The notes under the pieces: model-generated
Databases searched by the model: none
What the model was told of the DNA's origin: nothing
What the model saw: the letters and a program-made list of their open reading frames with translations, nothing else
Shown: positions 46,820-59,515 of the stretch, piece after piece
Layout: every line of letters starts with the position of its first letter
How positions within the stretch are numbered: the first letter of the stretch is position 1
Translations under genes and position numbers: made by a program
NCBI RefSeq assembly: GCF_024166365.1
Contig: NC_064819.1
Span: 115,984,293-116,048,292, forward strand
Length of the DNA stretch: 64,000 nt
Direction of reading: 5' to 3'
From: Elephas maximus indicus
Taxonomy: Eukaryota > Chordata > Mammalia > Proboscidea > Elephantidae

Positions 46820-47055
46820 CTATTTCCGCGCACGCCCCTACTACGCGTGCGCGGCCCCAGGCTGCGCCGAGGGGACCCACGAGGCGCCAGCTGTCCGCGT
46901 CTGGGAGCGCTCTCAAGGTTGCAGGACATGGTGTCCACGAGCGCGCGCACGCACGGGCCGCTGCGCCCCTGGGCGCCACCCTAGCCCCGAAGATTGCTCA
47001 GAGAGCCGCGGCCAGCCTGCCAGCCGGCCCTCACGCGAGGCCTTCTGTAGGGCAA
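46820..47055. promoter_or_regulatory. Downstream CpG island
   Basis: Roughly 30 CpGs in about 235 bp, including CTACGCGTGCGCGG (NRF1-like on the minus strand), an AP-2 consensus GCCCCAGGC at 46854-46862 and GAGCGCGCGCACGCACGGG. It lies 7.3 kb past the TFAP2B stop with no gene attached. Open frames through it are composition effects. Confidence 0.6.
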
Positions 47056-47119
47056 CCTCGGGATCAAGGCCTGGAGTTTGCAAATACTAATTATTATTAA
47101 TTTTTTTTTTTTTTTGCAA

Positions 47120-47560
47120 GCTGTTTATGCTCAGGTGGAAGGAGCAGTTTTAACACACAAGTTTAACACGTTCCATTCTGGTCGCAAGCTAGTAAGGTCG
47201 GGAGGTGATTTTTCGCCTATTTGCATGTAACCTATTGGTTCCTGCCCACCCTGCTTTTTTTCTCTTCCCCCCCAAGTGCCGCAGCCTTCTGGAGTTGACT
47301 CAGGAGAGACGTGTCCAGGCCCAAGTAGGGTTCACACCTGCTGCCAGGAGAGTCTCTGCATAAAAATGCTCTTTAAATTTTTTAAAAAGCTGCATAATGG
47401 CCAATTGACTTAGCACAGCGTGACTTGCCCAGGCCTCACGCAGGGCAGCTCTGGCAGTCATCTGTGACTCGACCAGTTAGCGCCCCGGACGTGACTGTTC
47501 GCGGAGATATTTGCAAAGGTTTCAAGGATGTGACCGTCAGATGTCATTAGCCGATGCTTG
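47120..47560. promoter_or_regulatory. Candidate regulatory block next to the CpG island
   Basis: Octamer ATTTGCAT at 47219-47226 and CCAAT box (ATTGG) at 47234-47238, then a CpG-retaining block with GCATAATGGCCAATTGAC and GGATGTGACCGTCAGATGTC. The octamer/CCAAT spacing near a CpG island is promoter-like. Confidence 0.35.
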
Positions 47561-49505
47561 TTCACCGGGCCATTTGCTTAACTGGGAGGAAGGCATGGCC
47601 AGGGCATATGTGCATAGATATTCTTTGAGGGTCAGAATTTGTCACCTGTAACAGCCAAATGTCCCGAATTGGACAGACATTTATCAAGTAGCCGGAGAAA
47701 AGAAGCTGGCGCAGGAGCAGCGGGGTAAAGACACGGAAAGGGAAGAAAAGGAGCTGGACTAGGACTGGACATGCAAGTCTTATTGGGGCTGGAAATCAGA
47801 CCCAAATCTGACGGGTCTCCTAGCTGGGAAGGGTCGAAGGATTGCATCGAACGAGAAGAGTTCCAGCGCTGACGGAGGGAATCTTCCCGTGCTGAGCGCT
47901 GGAACCAGGCGTCCTGACGTGGAATCAGAGGCCTTGCAGCTCGGCGTGCGGGCTTCGCCAGAAGCGCCTGATTACATGGAAGGGCAAATGGTCATCGGTG
48001 GGCAGACAGGACGATCCCTAATACAAATTCTCGGGAAATAAGGTTTTAGACAGCTTCTATGCTGTTGTGATTTTTCCTGCTAAACTGCTGACTGCTTGTT
48101 CTAGGTTTGCAAGGAGGCGAGCAGGGATTGTACAAAATGGCTGGGAACAAGTATAAAACCCAACAAACCTCAGGGCTCCATTAGTTGGCCCTCGATGACA
48201 ACAGCAACAACAAAAACCCTCTGAATTCTAGATCAAGATATCAATTCTGGTTCAGGATAAATTTTGTGTGTATGTTATCCTCCCTGATAAATTTTTTGCT
48301 AGGTGAATAGATGAGAAACATTTTTGGGGGGGATTAGAATTAAGGCTATTTACACACACACCCACACCCACACACACATGCACACAATATTACAGTATGG
48401 AAACTCGCCTAATACTCAGGCTAAGCAAAATACAACCACAACAAAACAACGTTAACCAATGTGAATTTTTTTTTGATGTGAGAGTGCCAAGGAATGGAGG
48501 GAAGATTTTTTCATTTCTTGACTTCTGGCTCTCTTGCTTTTAAGGTACAGTTCTTTCCGCTAGGAGTTTGGAAAGATAGGGAACTGTCAAGATTTGAGGG
48601 CATTTTACTCTTTTTAGGGATGTTTCACAAACTTTCCCTTTTGCTCTTTTTAGGGGTGAGGGACATGAGCCCTACCAACAATACAACTCGGACTCACTGA
48701 GTGACTCATTCACTTTTATGTTTAATCTAAATATTCTTTTCTTTTTCAAAGATAACGGCCATTCAAGACAATGGGGCCAAATAATCCAAAGAGGGATCAA
48801 GCTGATCCGGGTTTCTGTGACCTTTTCCCCTTCCTTTAATTCTCAACAGTGAACATCTGTGTTTGGTGGCCAATGTCTGAAAGTAATAAAGACAATTAGA
48901 GTATTTTTTTTTTTAAGGGGGGATTGGGTGCCAGTGAAGAGAGGTTAGATCTTTGTTTATGACACTGCTTTACAGGATGAAACTAGGGGAATAACAGCCA
49001 GTAGGCCTTGCTGCTTCTAGGCCCTGTGGAATTGAGTGTAGTAATTATGTACACTGAAAAAAAAAAAAAGCTGTAGGTAATTCATATTGCTCCTTTCCTC
49101 CCCATCTTTATTGGTCTTAGGGCAAATAAAAAAAAAAAAAATCCTATCACCTCTACCCCAGAAAGATCATGTCCACCTTTCTTCAACCTTGTTCTTCCAG
49201 CCCTGAACACAGTTAGCTTCTTGAATACATTCTCATTTTCCCACCAATTTTGTGAAGATACTTCTCTCTCCCACCTAAAACCAAAGATCACACCAAACTC
49301 AAACAACTTGACAAAACCCACCAAGTGTTCATCGATTTGTTGAAAAGAATCTTAGGCTTCAGTGCATAAAATTGCGAAGTCCACCAATCTTGAGCACATT
49401 TGAAAGACTCAAAGACTTGAAAGAATAAAGTATTCCAGAGATAACCAATTAAAGAAATTTATCTCCAAAACAAATGTCAAGAGTGAAATAATATGTTTTC
49501 TCATT

Positions 49506-49536
49506 AAAAAAAAAAAAAAAATTTTTTTTTTTTTTC
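49506..49536. repeat. A16-T15 homopolymer palindrome
   Basis: Sixteen A directly followed by fifteen T. Such a junction can arise when an A-tailed and a T-headed element insert back to back. A similar A15-C-T17 lies at 51512-51544. Confidence 0.9.
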
Positions 49537-50274
49537 TCAGTGCATATTGTCCTTATGGCACTCTGCTATGGGTTTTTGATGATTCGAAGCTTGTTTTTTT
49601 TTGGAAAGGACACACATGATCTTGAATGAGCAAACCCATTACATATGCATCTGTGAAATGATACAAGAGTTAAATACTTTTGGGTAAAATTAAGGTTGAA
49701 AAATGAAGTAGATAGGTAGGTATATAGAAAGAAAGGGAGAAACAGAAAGATAGGTAGATAGATAGCTAGATTGACCGATTGATCAATCAGTCGATTGATG
49801 GGTCCATCCTGGAATCTCAGTTGCAGTAAAATTTTTTTCCTGATGCAGTTCATTTGGAAAAGGCTTCCTATTTTGAATGTTTTAAAATCTGTAGAAAGGC
49901 ATGTCTAAGTACCACAGCATGAAACCTTAAAATGTGGAGTTTTCCTGCCAACTGGATGGCTGCTCTGTATGTCATCATCACGCTTAACATGTACACAGAA
50001 ACACAAGCTTGTGGTTGAATCATTCTACATTTACATCACATATGTGCACAGGCGCACACAGAAGACCATTTTCATTCATCACTTCTCCTTGATGTTAAAC
50101 ATGTGTTGGGAATTTTGGAACTCTGACTTCCCCAGCTCATATTTGTGACTTTGTTCTTACACACGAAGTTTAGAAACATACAAGGTGATAACTAGGTTAT
50201 TCTTCCTCTCTCCCTTTTTTTGCTGCTAATAACTCTGTCCTTCTTCCTTGTCTCTCCCTCACTGGCTCCCCCCT

Positions 50275-50665
50275 CCCCAGCATTCTGTCAAGCAATAGGC
50301 TGTAAAATAGTTATCCAGACCAGCAGCCAGGCAAGTGCCGTTTGAGAGTAATTTCTGCCCCAAGCGTTTAGCCCAGGGCAAAGCAAGCGTGCTCTCTAAC
50401 TGATCAACCTGGATATTTCATTATTCATTAATTTACTGTTTAACCAAATCCCACTCATTATCAGAGGCAACGCTTGGCAGAGCCCAGCGAACAGTAGCAG
50501 TTGGTGTCAGGCGTGGAGAATTGGCCCATTTGATCCTGGGCTGTTTTATTATTCAACACCACTGACTGAGAAAAAGGTCCATGAATAATAAAGAGCCAAA
50601 GCGTGTTTGAACTGAGAAGCATGACACAGCCTTACAAAACAGCAGTTAGAAAATTAAAGGCAAGG
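50275..50665. promoter_or_regulatory. Candidate downstream enhancer block
   Basis: Repeat-free block with CATTATTCATTAATTTACTG near 50419, GTTTTATTATTCAACACC and CCATGAATAATAAAG, interspersed with GC-richer conserved-looking segments. It lies 11 kb past the stop. Inference only. Confidence 0.35.
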
Positions 50666-51511
50666 TGGCCCAGACTTTGCATTTTTTATCTTGGCTGTGG
50701 GCACAGACATTTATGTCCTTACATTGTTTTCAGTTTTTTTTTTTTTTTTTTAAGTCCTTAAGACAGAGGCATTTGTTTCAGTCAGTCGCACCCTTTCAAA
50801 ACAAGCCATTGAAGAACTCAGGAACAAACTTACACAGCAAGAAACAAACATGCCTCCAGATGGGAACTTGAAAATGTAATTTCTAACCTTATAATCAGTT
50901 CAGTCCTTTGTGGCCCTTTGCAGCTATAGAGAAGATTTGGGTGATTTTAATTTTCCTTTGGACCTGCCATCATCCATACACCAGGTTGGTTTAATAATAT
51001 AATTCACGATGCTTGAACAAAAGCACTTTATATTCCTTTCCTGTCTAACTGGTTCCGTGACAGATCTTTGGGTCCATAAGCACCTGGCCACACAAGGCAG
51101 ATAGCAAAGCTTTTAGGGATTCTGTTGGCAATACCTAAAATCCTGGGTGTCATTCATTAACATGAGGGAAGGGCCTTTGAAATATATAGGGGTGGGGGTA
51201 GGGGTTTACCCTCTCCCAGAAACACTTTTCTGAGTTGACACAGGCAATAGCGGTCATGAATTCTGCCAGGCTTTGGTTTGGTTTGTAAGTGTACTTTGAA
51301 TAGATTGAATTTGATGATGTTGGGCCTGGAAATATAACTGTCTTTAGGACCGACTTATCGGTCCTGACATTCTATTCAGGTATCTTTTTTATTCATTAGT
51401 TTGTAATCCTTAAATAAATACAATGGAACCTAAAACAGTAAAGAGTACCTTTTGTTTGTTGCCTGGTGCTGCCTAGCAGCCCCTTCATTTTATCCGCACA
51501 CAGTCTTCATT

Positions 51512-51544
51512 AAAAAAAAAAAAAAACTTTTTTTTTTTTTTTTT
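51512..51544. repeat. A15-C-T17 homopolymer palindrome
   Basis: Runs of A and T separated by one C, forming a perfect A/T inverted repeat. See the parallel structure at 49506-49536. Confidence 0.9.
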
Positions 51545-52937
51545 AGGCAGGAAAATTGAGCGCACGAGATGTGGCTCTTTAATTTAGATGAACAATAGCT
51601 GTGGAGGAAAAAGTTTTAGGGACCAATGAAATTCACATGGGCTGCCCACACTGATCAAAGCTTACGTGTGAGCATATATATATATATATACAAGATTCAT
51701 AATTTGATCAAGGTAGAATGAGCTCAGGACTAAGATACTTACAGTGACAAGTAAATGGCCCTTCCCAAAGGTGGTGGTGGTGGGATTAGACTTTAAGTGA
51801 TTTTGAATGTTGGCATCATAAACGAATGTTGAAAAAACTAAGGGGATGCTTGACTTTTTCTTGCCTCAGGATATTCTCTTGCTTACCTTGAATGCATTTG
51901 GAAACTGTAGTTAATATGTGGAATTTAGAACAGAATGTTAGCATGGCAAGGGCTCTTTTAACACCATCAACCTAAACACTGCATTTTACATACGCTTAGA
52001 GAATGTCTTGTCTAACATCATGCACCTGGTTCCTGGCAGAACTACAATTAGAACTCTGGTTTCTAAGTGCTCCTTCCTCAACAAATAGATCTCAGGGCTT
52101 GGGTTTTTCTTCTTAGAAATTAGTGACTTTAAAAAAAAAAAAAATCAGCAGTTTTTAAGGAAGAGGGCTTAAAAAATTCTGATCCAAAGGGCCGAAGTAC
52201 AGTATTTTTTAAATAGCTGACAACAGATAACTCTTGGTATCGTACCTTTTGGTATTATTTGTTAAAAAAAAAAAAAAAAAAAAGGTGAAAATTATTTCTC
52301 TAACTTGATTTGGATTGGAAGATCAGGATAATAAGATAAAGAACAGCATTTTTTTCCTTTTCAATAAAGTGGACCAGGTTAGTCACTTATTATTATAAAA
52401 AACATAAAAATTAACACAACTCATTGTGAATATGAGTGAAACATGACAGATAAGATAATACCCTGACTTTTCAGAGCATGCCAGCTGTCATTAAATCATG
52501 TGTGTCCACTAGACCTTGGGTATAGCTGCATGTGAAGCACTCCCAAAGTGGAGAAAACTAGATGATATCAGGTAGTTCATCAACTTGAGAACCACAAAGT
52601 CCCTGTTCTCTTTTTTTTCCCCCAGCCTTGCTCCAGATTGAGATATTGAGTCTTACCCCCAAGTGACATGTGACTTAGGCCCTTAAGACTCTCTGATCCA
52701 CTTAAGTCTGGAATATAGAAGAACTTCAAGGATCTGGTTGAGTGAGAGGAGCTGGCCTTCATAGTCCCTGGGGAAGGAGACTCACAGAAATTTGGAAAGG
52801 AGAAAAATTGTACCATTTTTCTGGTTTCAATGGATCCTAAAGACAAACAGGCCAAGTATAAAGATCACTTCATGAGAAAGCTTTCTTTACTCTTACCTCT
52901 TTTTTTTTTTTTCTTGTCATAATCACTCTTCTAAAAA

Positions 52938-53278
52938 CTTTGCTGCTGGTTCTCAACTCTGGCAGCACGTTAGAAGCAACTCCCCATTGCCTCTGAGGGA
53001 TTCCAACTCATAGAGACTCTAGGACAGAGTAGAACTGCCCCATAGGGTTTCCAAGGCTGTATCTTTACAGAAGCAGATTGCCACATCATTCTTCTGTCCA
53101 TCTTTCACTTAGCAGCAGGGGGCTTAACTACTGTTGTACCAGGCTTCTAGAGAGTTATAATCAGGGTTTAGAACCAGTTTATTCCATTTTGAACCCTTGC
53201 TGAGAATTTGCATTTCTAACAAGTTCCCAGTCCATGGTAATGCTGCTGATTAAGGACCAACTCTGAGAAACAGTAGCA
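52938..53278. mobile_element. MER3-like hAT fossil split by an AfroSINE
   Basis: Left part GCTGGTTCTCAACTCTGGCA at 52943 and right part from about 53180 (TGAGAATTTGCATTTCTAAC, AAGTTCCCAG, CTCTGAGAAACAGTAG) are the two ends of one MER3-type element. The AfroSINE at 52972-53152 interrupts them, so the SINE is younger. Confidence 0.6.
52972..53152 (-). mobile_element. AfroSINE, long-body variant, inverted
   Basis: TTGCCTCTGAGGGATTCCAA, then AGAACTGCCCCATAGGGTTT and GTATCTTTACAGAAGCAGAT, then an eroded head (TTAACTACTGTTGTACCAGG). Confidence 0.75.
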
Positions 53279-53284
53279 GAGCCA

Positions 53285-53452
53285 CCAAAACAAACAAACA
53301 AACAAACAAACAAAAACATTGCCATTGAGTGGATTCTGACTCATAGTGAGCCTATAGAACATGTGGCTTCCAAGGAGCACCTGGTGGATTTGAACTGCTG
53401 ACCTTTTGGCTAACAGCCATAGCTCTTAACCACTACAGCACCAGGGTTTCAC
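53285..53452 (-). mobile_element. AfroSINE with (CAAA)n end, inverted
   Basis: A CAAA array (53285-53312) is followed by GCCATTGAGTGGATTCTGAC, GGCTTCCAAGGAGCACCTGG, the inverted B box and a head ending CAGCACCAGGGTTTC. The CAAA array is the variable 3' tail. Confidence 0.8.
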
Positions 53453-53454
53453 TA

Positions 53455-53706
53455 GCAGAGCAGTGATTCTCGAAATTTATTATACATAAGAATCACCTGG
53501 GAATATTGTTAACATCTAGATATCTGGTGTAAAAATACAAATTCTTGGCAGGGGTTTGAACCGGAGCAAACATGTTCAAAGCCCTGGTTAAAATACAGAT
53601 GCCTAAGTCTCACCCTCTGATTTATTTAATTGAGGGCACTGGTATTTCTTTAAAAAAAATTACCAGGTGATTCTTATGTACAACTAGAATTGCAAACCAC
53701 TGCTTT
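53455..53706. mobile_element. hAT-Charlie type fossil (MER3/MER5 group)
   Basis: Starts GCAGTGATTCTCGAAATTTA and ends AATTGCAAACCACTGCT, with AAGAATCACCTGGGAATATT and its partner ACCAGGTGATTCTTATG forming the terminal inverted repeats. Confidence 0.6.
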
Positions 53707-54042
53707 ATATTCTAAGAGGACTTTGTTCATAACATGGCACTTACCCCATTGTCCTGTACTTATATAAATGTCTGTCTCTCTGGCTGCCTCATATTATAAG
53801 ATGTAAAGATCATGTCTTAGTAAACGTACGTGAAACATGGAATATATTAGTTGTCATTCATTTATCAGACTCTTACTGCAGTCTGTAGAATCTGGAGATA
53901 CCAGAGTAAACAAGACAGACCTGGTCTTTGAGCTTGTGAAATTAACAGGTTCTGTCCTTGAGGGCAAGTATGTTGTCACTACATTTGCTAATCTGTCTTG
54001 GGCTAGCTGATAGTTTACTAAGAGGCATCATAGCACAACAAC

Positions 54043-54120
54043 AAATAATTGTTGAGTGCCTTCCATGTGCCAGCCACTGTACTAGGTCCTGGGTACATCA
54101 GGGCAGATAAACTTGGATGC
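54043..54120 (-). mobile_element. MIR/L2 fragment
   Basis: TTGTTGAGTGCCTTCCATGT, GCCAGCCACTGTACTAGG and a TGGGTACATCAGGG end, typical of the inverted MIR/L2 3' region. A related piece is at 53865-53950. Confidence 0.55.
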
Positions 54121-54649
54121 AGACCTCTCTGTTTGCACATACTGTTTTATCTGCCCTGTGGATTGGCTCACCCCCGTGTTTCCTAAACCCTGCCCATTTG
54201 TGAGCTTTTCATGTTAACCCCACTTACCTACATGATAAATTTGAAAAGATTTCTAAAATCTAAAAAGATTTCTACAGATCCCTAAAATATCTTTGATTTT
54301 AATCCCTAACTCTGCACTCTAGATGGTAAATAGAGTGAATAATGATTTATAGATTGCTTCCATTTATTTACTCTAGTTTAACTGCAAACTAGGACATGGT
54401 ATATTTTTCAGGCAATAGTGAACTTGCAATTTATATCTGGATATGTTAGTATGGTATGCTTCACCAATATTTCCTTCTATATCAAAGACACACATCTGCT
54501 ATAGGGAGAAAATAATTATATTTACATTTCATTTTATGAAGTAATTTCATTAATTTAAATAACATCATTTGATTTGATCCTTCCTTGCAAAAAGTTTGAG
54601 CTGTAAGATGAGTACAAAAGCACCTCTTTTTTTTTTTTTTTTTTTTTAC

Positions 54650-54720
54650 AGGTGAGGAAACCCAGGCTCAGATTGAGACCCAAGCTCACCCAGTAGGAAA
54701 GTACCAGAACTGGTAAGTTC
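54650..54720 (-). mobile_element. MIR core fragment, inverted
   Basis: AGGTGAGGAAACCCAGGCTC and CAAGCTCACCCAGTAGGAAA, following a long poly-T run (54629-54648). Confidence 0.5.
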
Positions 54721-57503
54721 AGTGTTCTTTCTATCACTTCACACTGAGCTCGTATGATTATGAATGTCAGTATGTATCCATATACATCACACAAATACAT
54801 AGGTATTAAGTTTTGTTAAAGCAAAAACAAAAAATCTATCAACATATTATAGCATTATACATATTTTGGCAGTGTGCTAATTTATATCAACTGGGTAAAG
54901 ACGTTCATATGTTTTCTGAGAAATTTGGAATACAGAATATTAAAAAAGGATGGACTTTTACATCTTCCAAGCATATAGAAGAAGTGGATTTGCAATAATC
55001 ACAAGTTTCTTTTAGAGGTCCTTGGAATGCCTACTTTGATTAATATATTATGTTTTGTAATAATACTCTCAACTATTGGTTTGGAAATGATGCTCCTCAA
55101 GTGCTCGAAGATACTAAAACCAGAGTGTTCTCTTCAACAGTTTATACACTTTCCTTGTAATCCTTCTCTACACTAGCAAATGGTTCAGCAAGTCTTTTTC
55201 CATTGATACCGTAAAGGCAAACTTCTACTCAGTCAGACTTTCGGTAGACCAGAAATTCTGATTTAAAAGAGTTCTGAATTAATGAAGTTCTACTTTATTT
55301 GTAATTTAATAGGTTTTGCAACCATGTATCTGCCTTTACATATATACATAACCCAAAAAACCCAGAACTTTAAATAAATATATTTTATACATTTAAAAAT
55401 ATCCTGCAGAGCTACTGATTTGATTTATCAATGATCCTGAGACATTTTAAATCATTTTATAGCTTCTTAACAGAGATTTGCCTTAGTCCATCTGTAGCAG
55501 TGGAGGAAAAATTCTGTTTCCTTAAGTCCTTTTATGAGGGTGCCAAAAGGTATAAAAACATGAAGCTATTGAATAGCCAGGCTCTTTGAAACTACCAAGC
55601 ACACACAGTGTGCATGCTAAGTTTAATCATACTGATGGATTTACATGTAATGTCTCAATTCCAGACTCCCTCATTAGTGCAGTCAATCTCAAAGTTCTCC
55701 CCGGTGAGTGAAGGGGGAAGGTGACTTAAACACCAGGGAGAGGACGGCTGGATATTGCAACATCCAGAAAAAAGACAGTAGGAAAAAGCTCTACCATATG
55801 AGGCTATAATCCTAGCTGTGGTCAATGTGTTGAAAGCTTTATATTTCCTGACCACAGGATCTTTCTATAAAATGAACAGGGAGGAGGGATAGTCCTAGGA
55901 TTAGCCAGCTGGCTATTTCTATATGCTTATTAAAATTGCTGGAAGAAATGGTGGAACCTTTAAACCCTTTTAAAATAAGATGACTGCATCCGTTTGAGAA
56001 ATCTTAAGCTTTCCCGTCCCCCAAACTATTTCATGCAAGAGGGCAGGCTAAAATGATATGTTCAAACATGAACTCTGACAGTTGTGGCAAAGAAATGGGA
56101 ATATGGAAAACGGTAGTAAAATCAGCAGTAAAAGCAGAAACAAGGAGAAAATCCAGGTGTCACCTTTGTAGGACATCTTTTTCTCCTCTAAGGACCCGCA
56201 GGTCAAGCTCTTTTATTTTGGACAAAACATACTTTCTTTCTGACCCATGCCGGGTGTGGGTTTTGGAGGCTGCTTTTGGAACCTGCTGCCTCTTTGTATT
56301 CAAAACCCACATACTCTTCCCCTAGCTTGCTGAGTGAATCCCTGCACAATAGTGGCATTGAAAAAGCACAGGCAATGCATTTGGATTCTTTGTTTAGGGA
56401 AGAAAAACAAGCAACTTAACACTTAACATTCATCAAGAATATTGTAGAAGTAGCATCAGAGTTTGGTCCTTTATACAAGAACTCCACAGAGTGTTTAATC
56501 AGAACTGCCAGACTCAGGGGTATTCTGTCTTATAGTTTCCTCCTCCTCCTTTTCTTCTTCTTGAGAGATTTAATACATGAAGCCAATATACAGAGAATAT
56601 ATAAAGGATCCTCTTCTTCATTTTCTTCTTCCTCTTCTTCTGTTTTAAATAGATCACAGAGCCAACCAAATCTTCACTTTCAGATGTAGAGTTTCCAAGA
56701 TATACATAGAGGAAAGCTAATATACTTCAGTATCTTTAAATTTTATCATTTCAGTACAGACACTATGTCTTTTTCTTCTAACTGACATCTTCAGAACCAA
56801 ACGCATATAGATATATTAGATCTGGGCCTTAAGCAAACTCAAAAGAAAATCTTTTGTTGAAAAGTACAATGAAAATAGGAGTTTATACTTGTTTAGCTTT
56901 TTACAGTTAAGGTGTGCCTTCACACGTTTTGTTTCATTTAATCCTCCAAGACAAGTACTTGGAATACTATGGCCGCCAGAGAGTCAGTTGAGTAAAGGGA
57001 GGCTGGGAAAAGTTAATAGTCTTGTCTAGGGACACACAATTAAAAAGAGATTTTCAGCTGACTGTCTGGAAGTCTTCTAATTGGCAATGGACATTCTGCC
57101 ACACTAAAGAGTTCTCTAAATTATAATAGAAAATCCACATTGATCAAGTTGACTACAATAATTTAGGTAGATTTTTTTAAGGAAAGAATGAATTAGCTGA
57201 TTTTAAAGGTGTGTGTGTGTTTATGTGTGTGCACGTGTGTTCAATCTTCTCATGCCAAATGGGGGGTTGTATGTCCAGGTCTTGGGTGGGGGTGCAGGAG
57301 GAAGAGAGAGAACTGGTTTTTGAGAAAGACTTCTGCTTTCTGGCATCTAAGCATCAGGACTGGGAAGCACAGGAAGACAAGGGGTAGGTTAAATGTGCAA
57401 AGGGGGAAGGGATAAAGGCAAGGATGAAAAAGAAAAACAACAGAAAGACAAAAAGAAGTAATAAAGGAAAGAATAGATCAAGGAGTGGGTAACTGAATGA
57501 AAA

Positions 57504-57716
57504 GAAGCCCTGGTGGCTCAGTGGTTAAGTGCTCGGCAGCTAACGAAAAGGTTGGCAGTTCAAACCCACCAGCTACTCCATGGGATAAAGATGTGGCAGT
57601 CTGCTTCCGTAAAGATTTACAGCCTTGGAAACCCTATGGGGCAGTTCTACTCTGTCCTAGGGGGTTGCTTTGAGCTGGAATTTGACTCGATGGCAATGAG
57701 TTTGCTTTGGTTTGGA
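57504..57716 (+). mobile_element. AfroSINE, full-length long-body copy
   Basis: The best-preserved copy in the window: GAAGCCCTGGTGGCTCAGTG head, GGTTGGCAGTTCAAACCCAC B box, long body GATGTGGCAGTCTGCTTCCG then TAAAGATTTACAGCCTTGGA, ATGGGGCAGTTCTACTCTG, tail GAGTTTGCTTTGGTTTGG. It can serve as the reference for the others. Confidence 0.9.
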
Positions 57717-58939
57717 AGTGAGTAAAATGGCTAGTAATGCCGCTGTTCTTTCTAACTAAAAGCCTGATGTTTAGGACCCTTAAATAATAAATTTAAATTA
57801 GGGTCAGCCAGAAATTTAATAAGATTCTGAGAAAATAAAATGCTTCCTTCCCCTTAAATATCTCTTCTACATGATTCTTTATGCCAGAAATTTCTTTGAC
57901 ATAAGGTAAAGTTTTTCAGTTCTCTATTACAAATTCAAGATTTTAAAACACAAACTTACAGGTAAAGCAGTCCATTAGTATGAATGATTTTCAGTCAAAG
58001 TATAATGATGATTATAGCTTATTTCTTATTTGGATATGGGGAAGGATTCAAAATACCATACTCTTTGTACCTAGGATAATGGGTGAAGATGCTATTGAAC
58101 TGAAATTGAAAGAAGAAAGTCACTGGAAACCCTGAAGATATATTTTACTGATTTCACAATTTATAGCTGGTCCCATCCATGCCATTGCATACAGGCAAAT
58201 AGGGTATTCATAGAAGTGTCTTAGCGTTGATGTAGGTAATAAGGCTGAGTCTACTCTGAAGTGGCCTGTCAGATCTTCTTTCAAAGGCATAGATCTCAGA
58301 TACACAGTCAAACGATGGGAGTAGAGGACAATGGATTTTCTAAACAATAGGGAAACTTCAAACCCTAGAAAAAAATTCAGAAACTTTACATCATGCCGTT
58401 GAATACTTTTATAACCTTGAGCAAGTGATTCACTTAATTTCAACATAAACTCTACTATATATAGTGCAATGCACTAGCTACTGTGGAGGATATAAAACTT
58501 AAAGAGACACAGCTATTCCAAAGGAATGCAGGGTCAAATTGAGAAATGAGATGTCAATTCTTAGGTTGGATGATGAGAAATAAAAAAAATAATCTATCAT
58601 TCAAAGCTAAGTTTTCCTTCCACCCCTTCTCTTCCTTTCTTTCTCTTCTCTATTCTTCCCTCCCCTCTGCTTTCTTTCCATTTTCTCCCCTTTTCTTCCT
58701 TTCTCCATACACTTTTTTTTTTTTACTTACATATTTTTCCCTTGGGTATCAGCTTTCTGGCTCCTCAAAGCAAATCAGCAAGCCTGGCATGTACCTGTTT
58801 AGCAGAAATGATACTTAGTTCCCAGAAAGGATGCTCTTCTTGCCGTAGTCCATCATGAAAACAAAGTCCTAACATGCCAGATTTGTATACTTGTCAAAGT
58901 ATCCAAGGGGAAGAAGGAATACATGAATCTTGAAGCAAA

Positions 58940-59115
58940 AAGCACTAGGTGGTTAGAGACAGGCAACTTGACTTTAAGTCTAGTTACTTGCTATTTGTGA
59001 CTTTAAGGGACTCTGCCTAAGTTTATTCATTTATAAAATGGGCATGTAAGCACTTCTCCTAGGGTTGCTGTGGTGGTTAATTGAGTCAAATATATGAGCA
59101 AGTGTGAAGTTGTAG
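58940..59115 (+). mobile_element. MIR SINE
   Basis: GACTTTAAGTCTAGTTACTT, TTCATTTATAAAATGGGCAT and GGTTAATTGAGTCAAATATA in MIR order. Confidence 0.5.
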
Positions 59116-59339
59116 CTCTATAATGTTAACTTACTTGGAATTTGAATTTTTTCATTTATTGCCATTGCATATTTTACAAAATGGAAAAAAAGTGACTAGA
59201 ACTCCTATTTTGTATGTGAAAGGAGAGGAGCATAAATTGATTTGGTTAAGGTTACATATAAAGCCAAGAGCAGGAAACCAAATAAACTTTATATTTCCCC
59301 TAGTCTTGGTGGCAGTAAAGACGAACCTGAAGAATACTG

Positions 59340-59495
59340 TTTCTCAATGGGCGGCCAAGGACCACCTGCATCAGAATCACCTAGACTTCCTGTTAAAAAT
59401 GCAAATGCCTGGGTCTTACTCCAGGGCTACAGAATCAGGGTCCCTGGGATGGAGCATGTGAATCTCATTAATCAAGTACTCAGAAGAGTCTAATG
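59340..59495. mobile_element. hAT-Charlie type fossil (MER3-like)
   Basis: TCAATGGGCGGCCAAGGACC, CATCAGAATCACCTAGACTT and GAATCAGGGTCCCTGGGATG, with CTCATTAATCAAG. The order is that of MER3-type elements. Confidence 0.55.
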
Positions 59496-59515
59496 CATGC
59501 TGAAGTTCTTTTTTA

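Noticed and set aside
46274..47100. Open frames of 77-115 codons on both strands around the downstream CpG island
   Set aside because: Overlapping, opposite-strand, Arg/Pro/Ala-rich frames without recognisable domains. More likely composition than a gene.
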